Positions 1-9,363 of a DNA stretch of 64,000 bases are shown piece by piece. Below the pieces are notes generated by a model that did not search any database, was not told the DNA's origin, and was given only the letters and a program-made list of their open reading frames with translations. Source of the DNA: Paraburkholderia panacisoli (GTDB lineage Bacteria > Pseudomonadota > Gammaproteobacteria > Burkholderiales > Burkholderiaceae); the NCBI RefSeq assembly GCF_008369935.1, contig NZ_VTUZ01000014.1:155504-219503 (forward strand). The letters are read 5' to 3'. How positions within the stretch are numbered: the first letter of the stretch is position 1; the number at the start of each line of letters is the position of its first letter. The position numbers and the translations under genes were made by a program.

Positions 1-78
1 TTTACGTTCACTGTGCGGGTGAATGGCGACTAGTGTGCCCACTTGTGGCGCTCAGTCACACGCTAATCACGCATTCGG

Positions 79-702
79 TCACGAACGGCATTCCGGCGGC
101 GCCAGATTCGACGCCAGGGTGGGTGCATCCACAGGGGCAGGCCCCGCGCCCGGCGCAGGCAATGAAGATGCCGTTTTGCCGCCAGCGAAACATTCCCACG
201 TCAGCGCGCCGGCCTGCACCGAGTCCTTGCTCAAGGCGACGCGCGCGGTCGGCGCGTCCGCATTGTCGGGCACCGAGGGCACCAATGTCAGCGTGTTCGA
301 ACCGGCCGGCGCGACGCGCGTGGTGAAGGCGATCGTGATCTGGCCGGTGTCGTCGTCGACCCGGATCGACTCGACGTTGCGGGTCGCGGGCGGCGACGCG
401 TAGCCGCCGCTGAACGCATTGCCGCTCGCGGCGTTTTCGGCCACCGCGAGCCGCGCGGACGAGGCGAGCGACAGCCCTTCGCCGACCCGGCTGCGCGCCA
501 GATAGTCCTGATACGCGGGAATCGCATAGGCCGCGATCACGCCGACGATCGCCAGCACGATCATCAATTCGATCAGCGTGAAGCCGACGCCGAAACGACG
601 GCAGACGCTCGCGAGCCGCGTGGACCAGCTCGCGCGTCTGGACGCGCAACGCGTTGAAAGCGTGGAATGGGAATAAGGGGGATATGGCAGGGTAACGATC
701 AT
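79..702 (-). CDS. Type IV pilin-like (prepilin) protein with unusually long leader
   Basis: A 207-residue protein with a prepilin peptidase site (G40 followed by FTLIE, so Glu at mature position 5). After it come about 20 hydrophobic residues and the usual pilin N-helix ending in AIPAYQDY. Two cysteines near the C-terminus (WECF and PPECRS) could form the pilin disulfide loop. The start ATG at 702 has a good Shine-Dalgarno sequence (AGGAG) upstream, and I see no alternative start nearer the cleavage site. The predicted leader is therefore 40 basic residues, against 6-8 in common type IVa prepilins. By family knowledge it would be an inner-membrane substrate of PilD that becomes a major or minor pilin. 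It follows the TerC gene in the same direction, separated by a terminator. The pilin class is certain; its role in a pilus is not shown. Confidence 0.88.
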   Translation of the reverse strand: MIVTLPYPPYSHSTLSTRCASRRASWSTRLASVCRRFGVGFTLIELMIVLAIVGVIAAYAIPAYQDYLARSRVGEGLSLASSARLAVAENAASGNAFSGGYASPPATRNVESIRVDDDTGQITIAFTTRVAPAGSNTLTLVPSVPDNADAPTARVALSKDSVQAGALTWECFAGGKTASSLPAPGAGPAPVDAPTLASNLAPPECRS

Positions 703-721
703 CGGCAGGCTCCTGAAACGA

Positions 722-757
722 AAAACGCCTGCCCCACGGATCGGGGACAGGCGTTTC
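722..757 (-). terminator. Rho-independent terminator after the TerC-family gene
   Basis: Read on the minus strand, an inverted repeat (AAACGCCTG ... CAGGCGTTT with inner CCCC/GGGG pairing) is followed by a short T run. It lies between the TerC-family gene and the pilin gene, so it should end the former transcript and leave the pilin with its own promoter or read-through. Confidence 0.75.
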
Positions 758-895
758 AATCGTAGCCAGCGACGCTCGCGGCTGACAGTCAGCCGAATGG
801 CTAACGTTGCGTTGATTGCGAGCCGTTGCGCCGATACGGCGGCGCGTTCCAGTGCCACGGCGACGCGCGCGCGTGCCGCCGTGGCACCGTGCGCC

Positions 896-1600
896 TCACA
901 CCGTCGCGCGACTGGCGTTGCGGCGCTTCAACAGATACCCGAGGATCACGACGAACAGCGCCCCCGCGACGCTCATTCCGTATTCGGCGGCAGGCGTGTC
1001 TAGGATAGGCCAGCGGTCGCCGGCCGGGTCGTTGATGATCAGACCGCCCGCGATCCAGCCCAGCAACCCGGCGCCGAGCACGATGACGATCGGGAAGCGG
1101 TCGAGCAGCTTGAGGACCAACTGACTGCCCCACACGATCAGCGGAATGCTCACCACCAGGCCGAATATCACCAGCGCGAGGCGATGCTCCTGATCGGCGG
1201 CTTCGGCGGCGCCCGCAATCGCGATCACGTTGTCGAGGCTCATCACCGCGTCGGCGACGACGATGGTCTTGATTGCCGACATCAGCTTGTCGGCCGGCTT
1301 GATGTTCTCGTGCACGTCATGCGCCGGCGCCATCAGGCGCACGCCGATCCACAGCAGCAGCAGGCCGCCCGTGAACTTCAGCAACGGTACATCGAGCAGC
1401 ACGACGGCGAACGCGATCAGCGCCACGCGCAGCACGATCGCGCCGGCCGTGCCCCACAGCACGCCGCGGATGCGCTGTGAGGGCGGCAGATTGCGGCAGG
1501 CCAGCGCGATCACGACAGCGTTATCGCCACCCAGCAGGATGTCGATCACGATGATCTGGAAGACCGCGCCCCAATGGAGGGTGGCGAAGAATTCGAGCAT
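896..1600 (-). CDS. TerC family integral membrane protein (YjbE-like)
   Basis: This 234-residue protein has about seven hydrophobic segments. It carries the TerC signature: an early DILLGGDNAVVIALA motif and a second conserved acidic motif, DAVMSLDNVIAIAGA, near residue 125. TerC proteins are inner-membrane proteins linked to tellurite resistance or, in several bacteria, to manganese export and metalation of secreted proteins. Length matches the YjbE subgroup. No strong ribosome binding site is visible before the ATG. It lies downstream of sucD but behind a strong terminator, so it is probably a separate unit. The exact substrate cannot be told from sequence. Confidence 0.9.
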   Translation of the reverse strand: MLEFFATLHWGAVFQIIVIDILLGGDNAVVIALACRNLPPSQRIRGVLWGTAGAIVLRVALIAFAVVLLDVPLLKFTGGLLLLWIGVRLMAPAHDVHENIKPADKLMSAIKTIVVADAVMSLDNVIAIAGAAEAADQEHRLALVIFGLVVSIPLIVWGSQLVLKLLDRFPIVIVLGAGLLGWIAGGLIINDPAGDRWPILDTPAAEYGMSVAGALFVVILGYLLKRRNASRATV

Positions 1601-1635
1601 GACTGAAAGAATAAGAAAAAATCTGACGCACGGAC

Positions 1636-1671
1636 AAAAAAAGCGGGGGAGTCTAAAACTCCCCCGCTTTT
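1636..1671 (-). terminator. Rho-independent terminator of the sucCD transcript
   Basis: On the minus strand a perfect GC-rich stem (AAGCGGGGGAGT/ACTCCCCCGCTT) with a 5-base loop is followed by seven T residues, about 75 bases after the sucD stop. It is a textbook intrinsic terminator. Confidence 0.93.
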
Positions 1672-1744
1672 CAGGACCGCTCGCTCACGAAAGGACTTCG
1701 TAAGCGTAACAAAAATCGCGCCGCAACAGCACGCGAATTTCGAT

Positions 1745-2626
1745 TTACAGCATGGCCTTCAGAAGACGCGCCATTTCCGACGGGTTCTTCGTGACCTTGA
1801 TACCGCATGCGTCCATGATTTCCAGCTTCGCTTCAGCCGTATCCGCACCGCCCGAGATCAGCGCGCCAGCATGGCCCATGCGCTTGCCCGGAGGCGCCGT
1901 GACGCCGGCGATGAAGCCAACCACCGGCTTCTTCATGTTGCCCTTGATCCACTCGGCAGCGTTCGCTTCGTCCGGACCGCCGATTTCGCCGATCATGATG
2001 ACGGCGTCCGTATCCGGATCGTCGTTGAACATCTTCATCACGTCGATGTGCTTCAGACCGTTGATCGGGTCGCCGCCGATACCGACTGCCGACGACTGGC
2101 CGAGGCCGATCGCCGTCAACTGGCCGACTGCTTCATACGTCAGCGTGCCCGAACGCGACACGACGCCGATGCGGCCCTTGCGGTGGATGTGACCCGGCAT
2201 GATGCCGATCTTCAGTTCGTCCGGCGTGATCGTGCCCGGGCAGTTCGGTCCGAGCAGCAGCGTCTTGCGGTTTTCGCGACGCATACGGTCCTTGATCTCG
2301 ATCATGTCACGGACGGGAATGCCTTCCGTGATACAGATCGCCAGATCCAGGTCGGCTTCGACGGCTTCCCAGATTGCCGCAGCAGCGCCTGCCGGCGGAA
2401 CGTAAATCACCGACACGGTCGCGCCCGTTTCAGCCTTGGCTTCAGCGACGCTAGCGTAGATAGGAATGCCTTCGAAATCTTCGCCGGCCCGCTTCGGGTT
2501 CACGCCTGCAACGTACGCTTCGCGGCCGTTTGCATATTCACGGCAAGCACGCGTGTGGAACTGACCGGTCTTGCCGGTGATGCCCTGCGTGATGACCTTG
2601 GTGTCTTTGTTAATCAGAATCGACAT
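1745..2626 (-). CDS. sucD: Succinyl-CoA synthetase alpha subunit
   Basis: SucD (293 residues) forms the alpha subunit of ADP/GDP-forming succinate-CoA ligase. The enzyme converts succinyl-CoA to succinate with substrate-level phosphorylation in the citric acid cycle. It begins MSILINKDTKVITQGITGK, has the CoA-binding Rossmann fold, the GPNCPG segment, and the active-site histidine in the GHAGA motif near the C-terminus that is phosphorylated during catalysis. The ATG at 2626 is preceded by AGAGGT at good spacing. A longer in-frame extension to 2734 exists but is not pilin- or SucD-like and was rejected. It sits 127 bases after sucC, in the same transcript, and is followed by a strong terminator. 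Confidence 0.97.
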   Translation of the reverse strand: MSILINKDTKVITQGITGKTGQFHTRACREYANGREAYVAGVNPKRAGEDFEGIPIYASVAEAKAETGATVSVIYVPPAGAAAAIWEAVEADLDLAICITEGIPVRDMIEIKDRMRRENRKTLLLGPNCPGTITPDELKIGIMPGHIHRKGRIGVVSRSGTLTYEAVGQLTAIGLGQSSAVGIGGDPINGLKHIDVMKMFNDDPDTDAVIMIGEIGGPDEANAAEWIKGNMKKPVVGFIAGVTAPPGKRMGHAGALISGGADTAEAKLEIMDACGIKVTKNPSEMARLLKAML

Positions 2627-2753
2627 GTATTGACCTCTGTTCGTTTGGCGTCGTGCGGTGGCGCCACGGGGCGCAGTATTGCGCGCCCGCGTCGCTCGCG
2701 CGCCGCCATTCGTAATCCTGGTTAATCCTGGCAAAAGCCGCTGTGGACTTGGC

Positions 2754-3923
2754 TTACGCCTTGCCCGAAGCGGCCGCGACGACCTTCTGAGCCGCTTCTT
2801 CCATGCTGTCCGCCGCGATGATCGGCAGACCGGATTCAGCGAGCATCTTCTTGCCCAGGTCTTCGTTCGTGCCCTTCATGCGGACCACGAGCGGCACCTT
2901 CAGCGACACGGCCTTCGACGCCGCGATCACGCCTTCCGCGATCACGTCGCAGCGCATGATGCCGCCGAAAATGTTGACCAGAATCGCGGTCAGGTTCGGG
3001 TTCTTCAGCATGATCTTGAACGCTTCCGTGACCTTCTCGGTCGTGGCGCCACCGCCCACGTCGAGGAAGTTCGCCGGTTCGCCGCCGAACAGCTTGATGG
3101 TGTCCATCGTTGCCATTGCGAGGCCAGCGCCATTCACGAGGCAGCCAATGTTGCCGTCGAGCGAGATGTACGCGAGGTCGAACTTCGACGCTTCGACTTC
3201 AGCCGGATCTTCTTCGTCCAGATCGCGGTACGCGACGATTTCCGGGTGACGGAACAGTGCGTTCGAATCGAAGTTGAACTTGGCGTCCAGCGCGATGACC
3301 TTGCCGTCGCCGGTCAGGATCAGCGGGTTGATTTCGGCCAGCGATGCGTCGGTTTCCCAGAATGCCTTGTACAGGCCTTGCAGGATCGCGCGCGCTTGCG
3401 GGATCGAAGCGTCGGGCACGCCGATTTTCTTCGCGAGGTCGTCAGCTTCAGCGTCCTTCAGGCCGGTCGACGGGTCGACCGCAACCTTGTGGATCAGCTC
3501 AGGCGTCTTTTCCGCGACTTCTTCGACGTCCATGCCGCCTTCGCTCGACGCCATCACGACGATCTTCTGCGAAACGCGATCGATCACGAGGCCGACATAC
3601 AGTTCCTTCTTGATGTCAGCGCCTTCTTCGATCAGAAGGCGGTTCACCTTCTGGCCTTCCGGACCGGTCTGGTGCGTGACGAGCTGCATGCCGAGGATCT
3701 GGTTCGAGTATTCGCGAACCTGTTCCAGCGACTTGGCGACCTTCACGCCGCCGCCCTTGCCACGGCCACCCGCGTGGATCTGAGCCTTCACGACCCATAC
3801 CGGGCCGCCGAGCTCTTCCGCGGCCTTGACCGCATCATCCACCGAGAAGACCGGCTTGCCGCGCGGTACCGCGACGCCGAATTTCCGCAGGATTTCCTTA
3901 CCCTGGTACTCGTGAATCTTCAT
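2754..3923 (-). CDS. sucC: Succinyl-CoA synthetase beta subunit
   Basis: SucC (389 residues) is the nucleotide-specifying subunit that pairs with SucD. The N-terminal ATP-grasp domain starts MKIHEYQGKEILRKFGV and contains the GGRGKGGGV loop. The C-terminal ligase domain has the FLDVGGGA and VNIFGGIMRCD motifs. Length equals the usual 388-389. The start codon overlaps the stop of the upstream DUF2889 gene by four bases (ATGA). An AAGGG Shine-Dalgarno sequence lies inside the end of that gene, which points to translational coupling. Confidence 0.97.
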   Translation of the reverse strand: MKIHEYQGKEILRKFGVAVPRGKPVFSVDDAVKAAEELGGPVWVVKAQIHAGGRGKGGGVKVAKSLEQVREYSNQILGMQLVTHQTGPEGQKVNRLLIEEGADIKKELYVGLVIDRVSQKIVVMASSEGGMDVEEVAEKTPELIHKVAVDPSTGLKDAEADDLAKKIGVPDASIPQARAILQGLYKAFWETDASLAEINPLILTGDGKVIALDAKFNFDSNALFRHPEIVAYRDLDEEDPAEVEASKFDLAYISLDGNIGCLVNGAGLAMATMDTIKLFGGEPANFLDVGGGATTEKVTEAFKIMLKNPNLTAILVNIFGGIMRCDVIAEGVIAASKAVSLKVPLVVRMKGTNEDLGKKMLAESGLPIIAADSMEEAAQKVVAAASGKA

Positions 3924-4663
3924 GCGTGATTCCCTTCAGTCTGAGAGTTGGATTGAACTTCGTTTCCGCTGCCGTCGTTCATGCCGGACGCGTTGCCGCC
4001 CTCGCCTGTTCGGCGGACTGCCCCGTCGCCGCCTGACGGCGCCGCGCGACCCGCTGAATGCGGTGCGTGGCCATACCAGCGCGGATAAAACTGTTGCACC
4101 GCCTCGCCGTCGAAACGCAGCGCGTGGCAGCGTCCCAGCTGGAATGGCGGTTTGTCGTTGGAATGCTCGCCTGTGCTGTTAGACGATTCGTCTCCTGAAC
4201 TCGCGCTCGCGCCCGGCGTGCCGTCATTGGTGTTCCACACGTCGCCGGCGAATGCCTGAATGGCGACCGTCGGCAGGATTGCGCACAGCTCGGTGAGATG
4301 CGTGCAACCAGCCGTGCCGCCCAGCAAACGGGCGACATCGCGACGGAAGTTGTTGAACAGATTGAGCCCGATGAGGGCACGGTAGGCGGGATTGCTGACT
4401 TGGCACAAACCAGGATACGGCACCCAGTCGGACGACGCCTCGGCGTCGACGACATTGAGCGTGCGATCGATGGTGATGCGAAGCCAGAGTTCATGGATCG
4501 GCTGACCATTGGGCCGGACGCCCGACGCAAGCACCACGTCACGTGGTTTTTCGTCGGTCAAGCACGCTTCCACATCCCACAGGCCATCTGCTCGCTCATA
4601 GGCTTCCGCTCTGATTGCGCGACGATGGCGCAACTGACGGGACACTGGCGGTGAAAGCGGCAT
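3920..4663 (-). CDS. DUF2889 domain protein upstream of sucCD
   Basis: This 247-residue protein belongs to the DUF2889 family: it starts MPLSPPVSRQLRHRRAIRAE, contains the conserved core with IHELWLRITIDRTLNVVDAEA, a CTHLTELCAILP segment, and ends with QLGRCHALRFDGEAVQQFYPRWYG. The function of the family is unknown. Residues around 185-200 form a Ser/Asn/Glu-rich low-complexity insert, and the last 40 residues are Gly/Ser/Asn-rich. It lies between recX and sucC and overlaps sucC by four bases, so it is probably translated with the sucCD operon. The ATG at 4663 lacks a clear Shine-Dalgarno sequence; a TATGCT -10-like hexamer lies about 40 bases upstream. Confidence 0.88.
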   Translation of the reverse strand: MPLSPPVSRQLRHRRAIRAEAYERADGLWDVEACLTDEKPRDVVLASGVRPNGQPIHELWLRITIDRTLNVVDAEASSDWVPYPGLCQVSNPAYRALIGLNLFNNFRRDVARLLGGTAGCTHLTELCAILPTVAIQAFAGDVWNTNDGTPGASASSGDESSNSTGEHSNDKPPFQLGRCHALRFDGEAVQQFYPRWYGHAPHSAGRAAPSGGDGAVRRTGEGGNASGMNDGSGNEVQSNSQTEGNHA

Positions 4664-4781
4664 GCGGGAAGGAAAGGCCGGATTGGAAAACCCTCGAATT
4701 TTAGCATACTGGGTATTTGAGACAGGTTGGAATGCGCACGGGTGATCGGGCGCCCCTGAGCGCGCCGCGGACGTTGCGCCG

Positions 4782-5483
4782 CTAATCGCCGCTCCATGTC
4801 TCGTCGATGCCTTTGAGGATTTTGCCGATCGTCGCGCCGGAGAAACCACGCGATGCCAGAAAGCGCGCCTGCTTCGCCCGCTCGGCCGGCGTTTCGGGAA
4901 GCTGACCGAATTTTTTGCGCCAGATGGCTTGAGCGCGCGTGAGTTCGGTTTCACGCAATTGCGCGCTGGCCTCTTCGACGAGCGTCTGATCGACCGCATG
5001 CTGCTTCAGTTCGCCGATGATCCGGCTCGTGCCCAGTCGCGACGAGCGCCGGTGAATCAGACTTTCCGCGAAACGCGAGTCCGATAGCCAGTTCTCGGCT
5101 TCCAGTGCGTCGAGCACCGTGTCCAGCGACTCGGTTTCCTCGACGAATGGCTTCAGTTTGCGCGCGAGTTCGGCGCGACTGTATTCGCGGCGAGATAGAT
5201 AGCCGAGCGCGCGTCCTTTGAGGGAACGTGCGGGGCGTTGGGACTTTTTGGCTTCGTCCTGCCCTGGCTTCGCTTCGCCGGGCGTGCGACGCGAACGGGT
5301 GTAGGTGGTCTCGGAAGGATCCGAGGCGGCAAGCGCAGGGGATTCAGACGGTGCGCGCTGCGGGCCACGGCCCGCAGCGCGATCGTGTGATTCGAACGAT
5401 TCGAACGAATCGTCGTCTTCGTCACGCGGGCCGCCCGAGTGGCGTCCGGCAGCATCGGACAACGGCCGGCCCTTGCGTATCAC
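4782..5483 (-). CDS. recX: RecX regulator of RecA
   Basis: RecX (233 residues) binds inside the groove of RecA filaments and limits their growth and ATPase activity. The family core runs from about residue 85 (RSLKGRALGYLSRREYSRAELARKL) through tandem three-helix repeats to the C-terminus (KQARFLASRGFSGATIGKIL). The first 80 residues are a Ser/Arg/Asp-rich, probably disordered extension, longer than in E. coli RecX (166 residues). The start is a GTG seven bases after the recA stop, with no clear Shine-Dalgarno sequence. Translation probably depends on coupling to recA, which would keep RecX below RecA in amount. Confidence 0.94.
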   Translation of the reverse strand: MIRKGRPLSDAAGRHSGGPRDEDDDSFESFESHDRAAGRGPQRAPSESPALAASDPSETTYTRSRRTPGEAKPGQDEAKKSQRPARSLKGRALGYLSRREYSRAELARKLKPFVEETESLDTVLDALEAENWLSDSRFAESLIHRRSSRLGTSRIIGELKQHAVDQTLVEEASAQLRETELTRAQAIWRKKFGQLPETPAERAKQARFLASRGFSGATIGKILKGIDETWSGD

Positions 5484-5490
5484 TTGAGGG

Positions 5491-6567
<1,077 letters not shown>

Positions 6568-6647
6568 GAATCGTCCTTTGCTATGATGAACGGCGTCTGA
6601 GGCAGATGTACCGTCCACTTTTAGCGGACAGCACACGAAACCCAGAC

Positions 6648-6676
6648 ACTGTATAAAAAAACAGTAGTTTTGGCAA
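6648..6676 (-). promoter_or_regulatory. recA sigma-70 promoter
   Basis: On the minus strand TTGCCA (-35, bases 6676-6671) and TACAGT (-10, bases 6653-6648) are separated by exactly 17 bases. The LexA box covers the spacer and the -10 hexamer, so LexA binding should block polymerase. The start of recA is about 80 bases downstream. Confidence 0.8.
6649..6664 (-). promoter_or_regulatory. LexA (SOS) box upstream of recA
   Basis: The 16-base element CTGT-N8-ACAG, with an A/T-only central eight bases, matches the gamma/beta-proteobacterial LexA consensus perfectly. It overlaps the recA promoter. It is the only such box I noticed next to a gene in the window. Confidence 0.92.
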
Positions 6677-6682
6677 GCGCGA

Positions 6683-6694
6683 TTCGCATGCGAA
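6683..6694. promoter_or_regulatory. 12-bp perfect palindrome in the recA/tctD-like intergenic region
   Basis: TTCGCATGCGAA is a perfect 12-base palindrome about 105 bases before the response regulator start and just upstream of the recA -35. It could be a site for autoregulation of the two-component system, but no regulator is assigned and the flanks do not extend the symmetry. Confidence 0.35.
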
Positions 6695-6798
6695 CGCGCA
6701 TTTTTACCGTCGCGCTGCCCAAACCACCCACAATAATTTTCGGAGACCGCTGTGCGCCGGAGACATCCTCGGTGCCGGCAAGGCCAGGTTGGCGCATC

Positions 6799-7581
6799 AT
6801 GCGAATTCTGATTGCCGAAGACGACAGCATACTCGCGGACGGTCTGGTTCGATCACTCCGCCAATCGGCCTATGCGGTCGATCACGTGAAGAGCGGCGTG
6901 GAAGCCGATACCGCGCTGTCAATGCAGACGTTCGACCTATTGATCCTCGATCTGGGCCTGCCGCGCATGTCCGGACTCGAGGTGCTGCGCCGCCTGCGCG
7001 CGCGCAATTCCAACCTGCCTGTGTTGATCCTGACCGCCGCGGACAGCGTCGACGAACGCGTCAAAGGTCTCGACCTCGGCGCCGACGACTACATGGCCAA
7101 ACCCTTCGCGCTGAACGAGCTCGAAGCCCGCGTGCGCGCGCTGACCCGCCGCGGCGCGGGCGGCGGCCCCACGGTCGTGCGGCATGGCTCGCTGTCGTTC
7201 GACCAGGTCGGCCGGATTGCCTATGTGAACGACCAGGTGATCGACCTGTCGGCGCGCGAACTCGGTTTGCTCGAAGTGCTGCTGCAAAGGATCGGCCGGC
7301 TGGTGTCGAAGGAACAGCTCGTCGATCATCTGTGCGAATGGGGCGAGGAAGTCAGCAACAACGCGATCGAGGTCTACGTGCACCGCCTGCGCAAAAAGAT
7401 CGAGCCGAGCGGCGTGCGCATCATCACCGTGCGCGGCCTCGGCTACTGCCTCGAAAAGGCGGCCTCGCCCTCGACCGCAAGTGCGAATGCAAGCGCGGCC
7501 GCCCCGCCCGCTCCCGCCGAGCCCGACCCGCCCGCCTCGCCGCCGTCCGGCGCGATGCCGGCGAGTCATCACTATAAGTAG
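6799..7581 (+). CDS. OmpR/PhoB-type response regulator (TctD-like)
   Basis: A 260-residue response regulator. The receiver domain (residues 1-115) has the acidic pair in LIAEDD, the phospho-acceptor Asp51 in LDLGLP, the conserved Thr in ILTAAD and the Lys in DDYMAKPF. A winged-helix DNA-binding domain follows (about 130-225), containing the VYVHRLRKKIE recognition segment and ending in RGLGYCLE. The last 30 residues are an Ala/Pro-rich tail. It lies 15 bases before a histidine kinase gene, and an MHS transporter gene follows the kinase. This resembles TctDE-type systems controlling tricarboxylate uptake; the ligand is inferred, not shown. Confidence 0.92.
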   Translation: MRILIAEDDSILADGLVRSLRQSAYAVDHVKSGVEADTALSMQTFDLLILDLGLPRMSGLEVLRRLRARNSNLPVLILTAADSVDERVKGLDLGADDYMAKPFALNELEARVRALTRRGAGGGPTVVRHGSLSFDQVGRIAYVNDQVIDLSARELGLLEVLLQRIGRLVSKEQLVDHLCEWGEEVSNNAIEVYVHRLRKKIEPSGVRIITVRGLGYCLEKAASPSTASANASAAAPPAPAEPDPPASPPSGAMPASHHYK

Positions 7582-7596
7582 AGGAAGAGGACGCCC

Positions 7597-9135
7597 ATGT
7601 CCGCACGCGCAGATCGCGCCACGGCGCACGCGGCGGACCTCGACGAAGCGCGCGACGAGCGCTACGCCAATCCGTTCGCGCCACCCGACGAAACCGAAGC
7701 CACCGCCGAAGCGCGCCCCCGCTCGCTGTTCGGCGAGATTCTCGACTGGATGCTCGCGCCCCTGCTACTGCTCTGGCCGATGAGCCTCGCGGTCACTTAT
7801 CTGGTTGCCAAGTCGATCGCGAACGGCCCGTTCGACCGCGCGCTCGAAACCGACGCCTACGTGCTCGCCCGCCAGATTCATCCGGTCAATGGCGTGGCGG
7901 AGCTGTCGCTGCCCGATTCCACCCGCGACTTTCTGCGCGCCGACAACGTCGACAGCGTGTTCTACCAGGTGCTCGGCACGCGCGGCGAGCTGGTGAGCGG
8001 CGAGCACGACATGCCCTTGCCGCATGAAGAGGACCGGCCGCAGCCGGGCATCGTCGAATTCCGCGACGACGTGCTGCGCGGCAACGATATCCGCGTCGCC
8101 TACACAACCGTAGAGTTCCCGCAAACGCCGGGCGCGCAGCCCGTGCTGGTGCAGGTCGCCGAAACGCTCGACAAACGCAGCCAGCTTGCCAACGACATCA
8201 TCAAGGGTGTGATCCTGCCGCAGTTCGTGATCCTGCCGCTCGCGATCCTGCTGGTGTGGTTCGGCCTGTCCCGCGGCCTCGCGCCGCTGCACGCGCTGCA
8301 GGCGCACATCCGCGCGCGGCGCCCGGACGATCTGTCGCCGCTCGAGGCGCGCCGCGCACCGCCGGAAATCGAGCCGCTGGTGACTTCCTTCAACGATCTG
8401 CTCACGCGGCTCGAACAGAACATGGAGTTGCAGAAGCGTTTCATCGCCGATGCCGCGCATCAGATGAAAACGCCGCTCGCCGGCCTGCGCACCCAGGCCG
8501 AGCTGGCGCTGCGTCAGGACGCGTCCGAGGAAGTGCACCGCTCGCTCGAACAGATCGCCACCAGTTCGGAGCACGCCGCGCGGCTCGTCACGCAGTTGCT
8601 GGCGCTGGCGCGCGCGGAAAACCGCATGTCGGGACAGATTTTCACGCGGGTCGAGGTGGGCGATGTCGCGCGCAGCGCGGTGCGCGACTGGGTGCAAGCC
8701 GCGCTCGCCAAACAGATGGACCTGGGCTATGAGGCGCCCGACGAGCCCGTCGAGGTCGACGGCAATCCGGTGATGCTGCGCGAAATGCTGTCGAACCTGA
8801 TCGACAACGCGATCCGCTACACGCCGCCGGGCGGGCGCATCACCGTCAGGGTGAGGCACGACGCGGCGGCGCGGCTCGTGCATCTGGAGGTCGAGGACAC
8901 GGGCCTCGGCATTCCGGTCGCCGAGCGCTCGCGGGTGATCGAGCGGTTCTACCGGATTCTCGGCCGCGAAGGCGACGGCAGCGGCCTGGGACTGGCGATC
9001 GTCCGCGAAATTGCGACTATGCACGGCGGCGAGCTGACCATCGACGACAACGTTTATCAGACCTCGCCGCGGCTGGCGGGGACGCTCGTGCGTGTCAGTT
9101 TGCGCGTTCCTCAGCGGGACGGGGACTTACCCTAA
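7597..9135 (+). CDS. Sensor histidine kinase (TctE/QseC-like)
   Basis: A 512-residue membrane kinase partner of the preceding regulator. It has a cytoplasmic N-terminus of about 50 residues, then a first membrane span (WMLAPLLLLWPMSLAVTYLV). A periplasmic 2CSK-type sensor region (about 75-205), a second span near 210-230, HAMP-like helices and a HisKA domain with phospho-acceptor His288 (FIADAAHQMKTPLAGL) follow. The HATPase domain has the N box (NLIDNAIRYT), DTGLGIP and GSGLGLAI boxes. The AGAGGA Shine-Dalgarno sequence lies in the 15-base gap after the regulator. The signal is unknown; the family often senses carboxylates or other extracellular cues. Confidence 0.93.
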   Translation: MSARADRATAHAADLDEARDERYANPFAPPDETEATAEARPRSLFGEILDWMLAPLLLLWPMSLAVTYLVAKSIANGPFDRALETDAYVLARQIHPVNGVAELSLPDSTRDFLRADNVDSVFYQVLGTRGELVSGEHDMPLPHEEDRPQPGIVEFRDDVLRGNDIRVAYTTVEFPQTPGAQPVLVQVAETLDKRSQLANDIIKGVILPQFVILPLAILLVWFGLSRGLAPLHALQAHIRARRPDDLSPLEARRAPPEIEPLVTSFNDLLTRLEQNMELQKRFIADAAHQMKTPLAGLRTQAELALRQDASEEVHRSLEQIATSSEHAARLVTQLLALARAENRMSGQIFTRVEVGDVARSAVRDWVQAALAKQMDLGYEAPDEPVEVDGNPVMLREMLSNLIDNAIRYTPPGGRITVRVRHDAAARLVHLEVEDTGLGIPVAERSRVIERFYRILGREGDGSGLGLAIVREIATMHGGELTIDDNVYQTSPRLAGTLVRVSLRVPQRDGDLP

Positions 9136-9363
9136 CGCGGCTTGAGCCTCGAAATCATGCAAGCTCTATTTTGAGATAAATTGCGCGCTCTTTGCACTCG
9201 GTTAGCACCAAATTGCCGATCTTTGCCAGAATTTGGCCGGCGCCGGGCGCCCCGTCATTTCACCCCGCCACGTCAGTACGCCGTAAGTTTCCACTCCAAT
9301 AATCCGTTGCACGGGAACGTCTTTGCTAGGCGACCGCGTGCATATCAATATTGGAGACGACAT

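Noticed and set aside
1..42. Minus-strand frame open to the left edge from a GTG at 42
   Set aside because: Only 14 codons, no Shine-Dalgarno sequence, no recognisable motif. The next pilus-related gene could start here, but nothing in the window supports it.
2658..3929. A 423-codon plus-strand open frame
   Set aside because: Exact antisense shadow of sucC, extending past both ends only slightly; no ribosome site.
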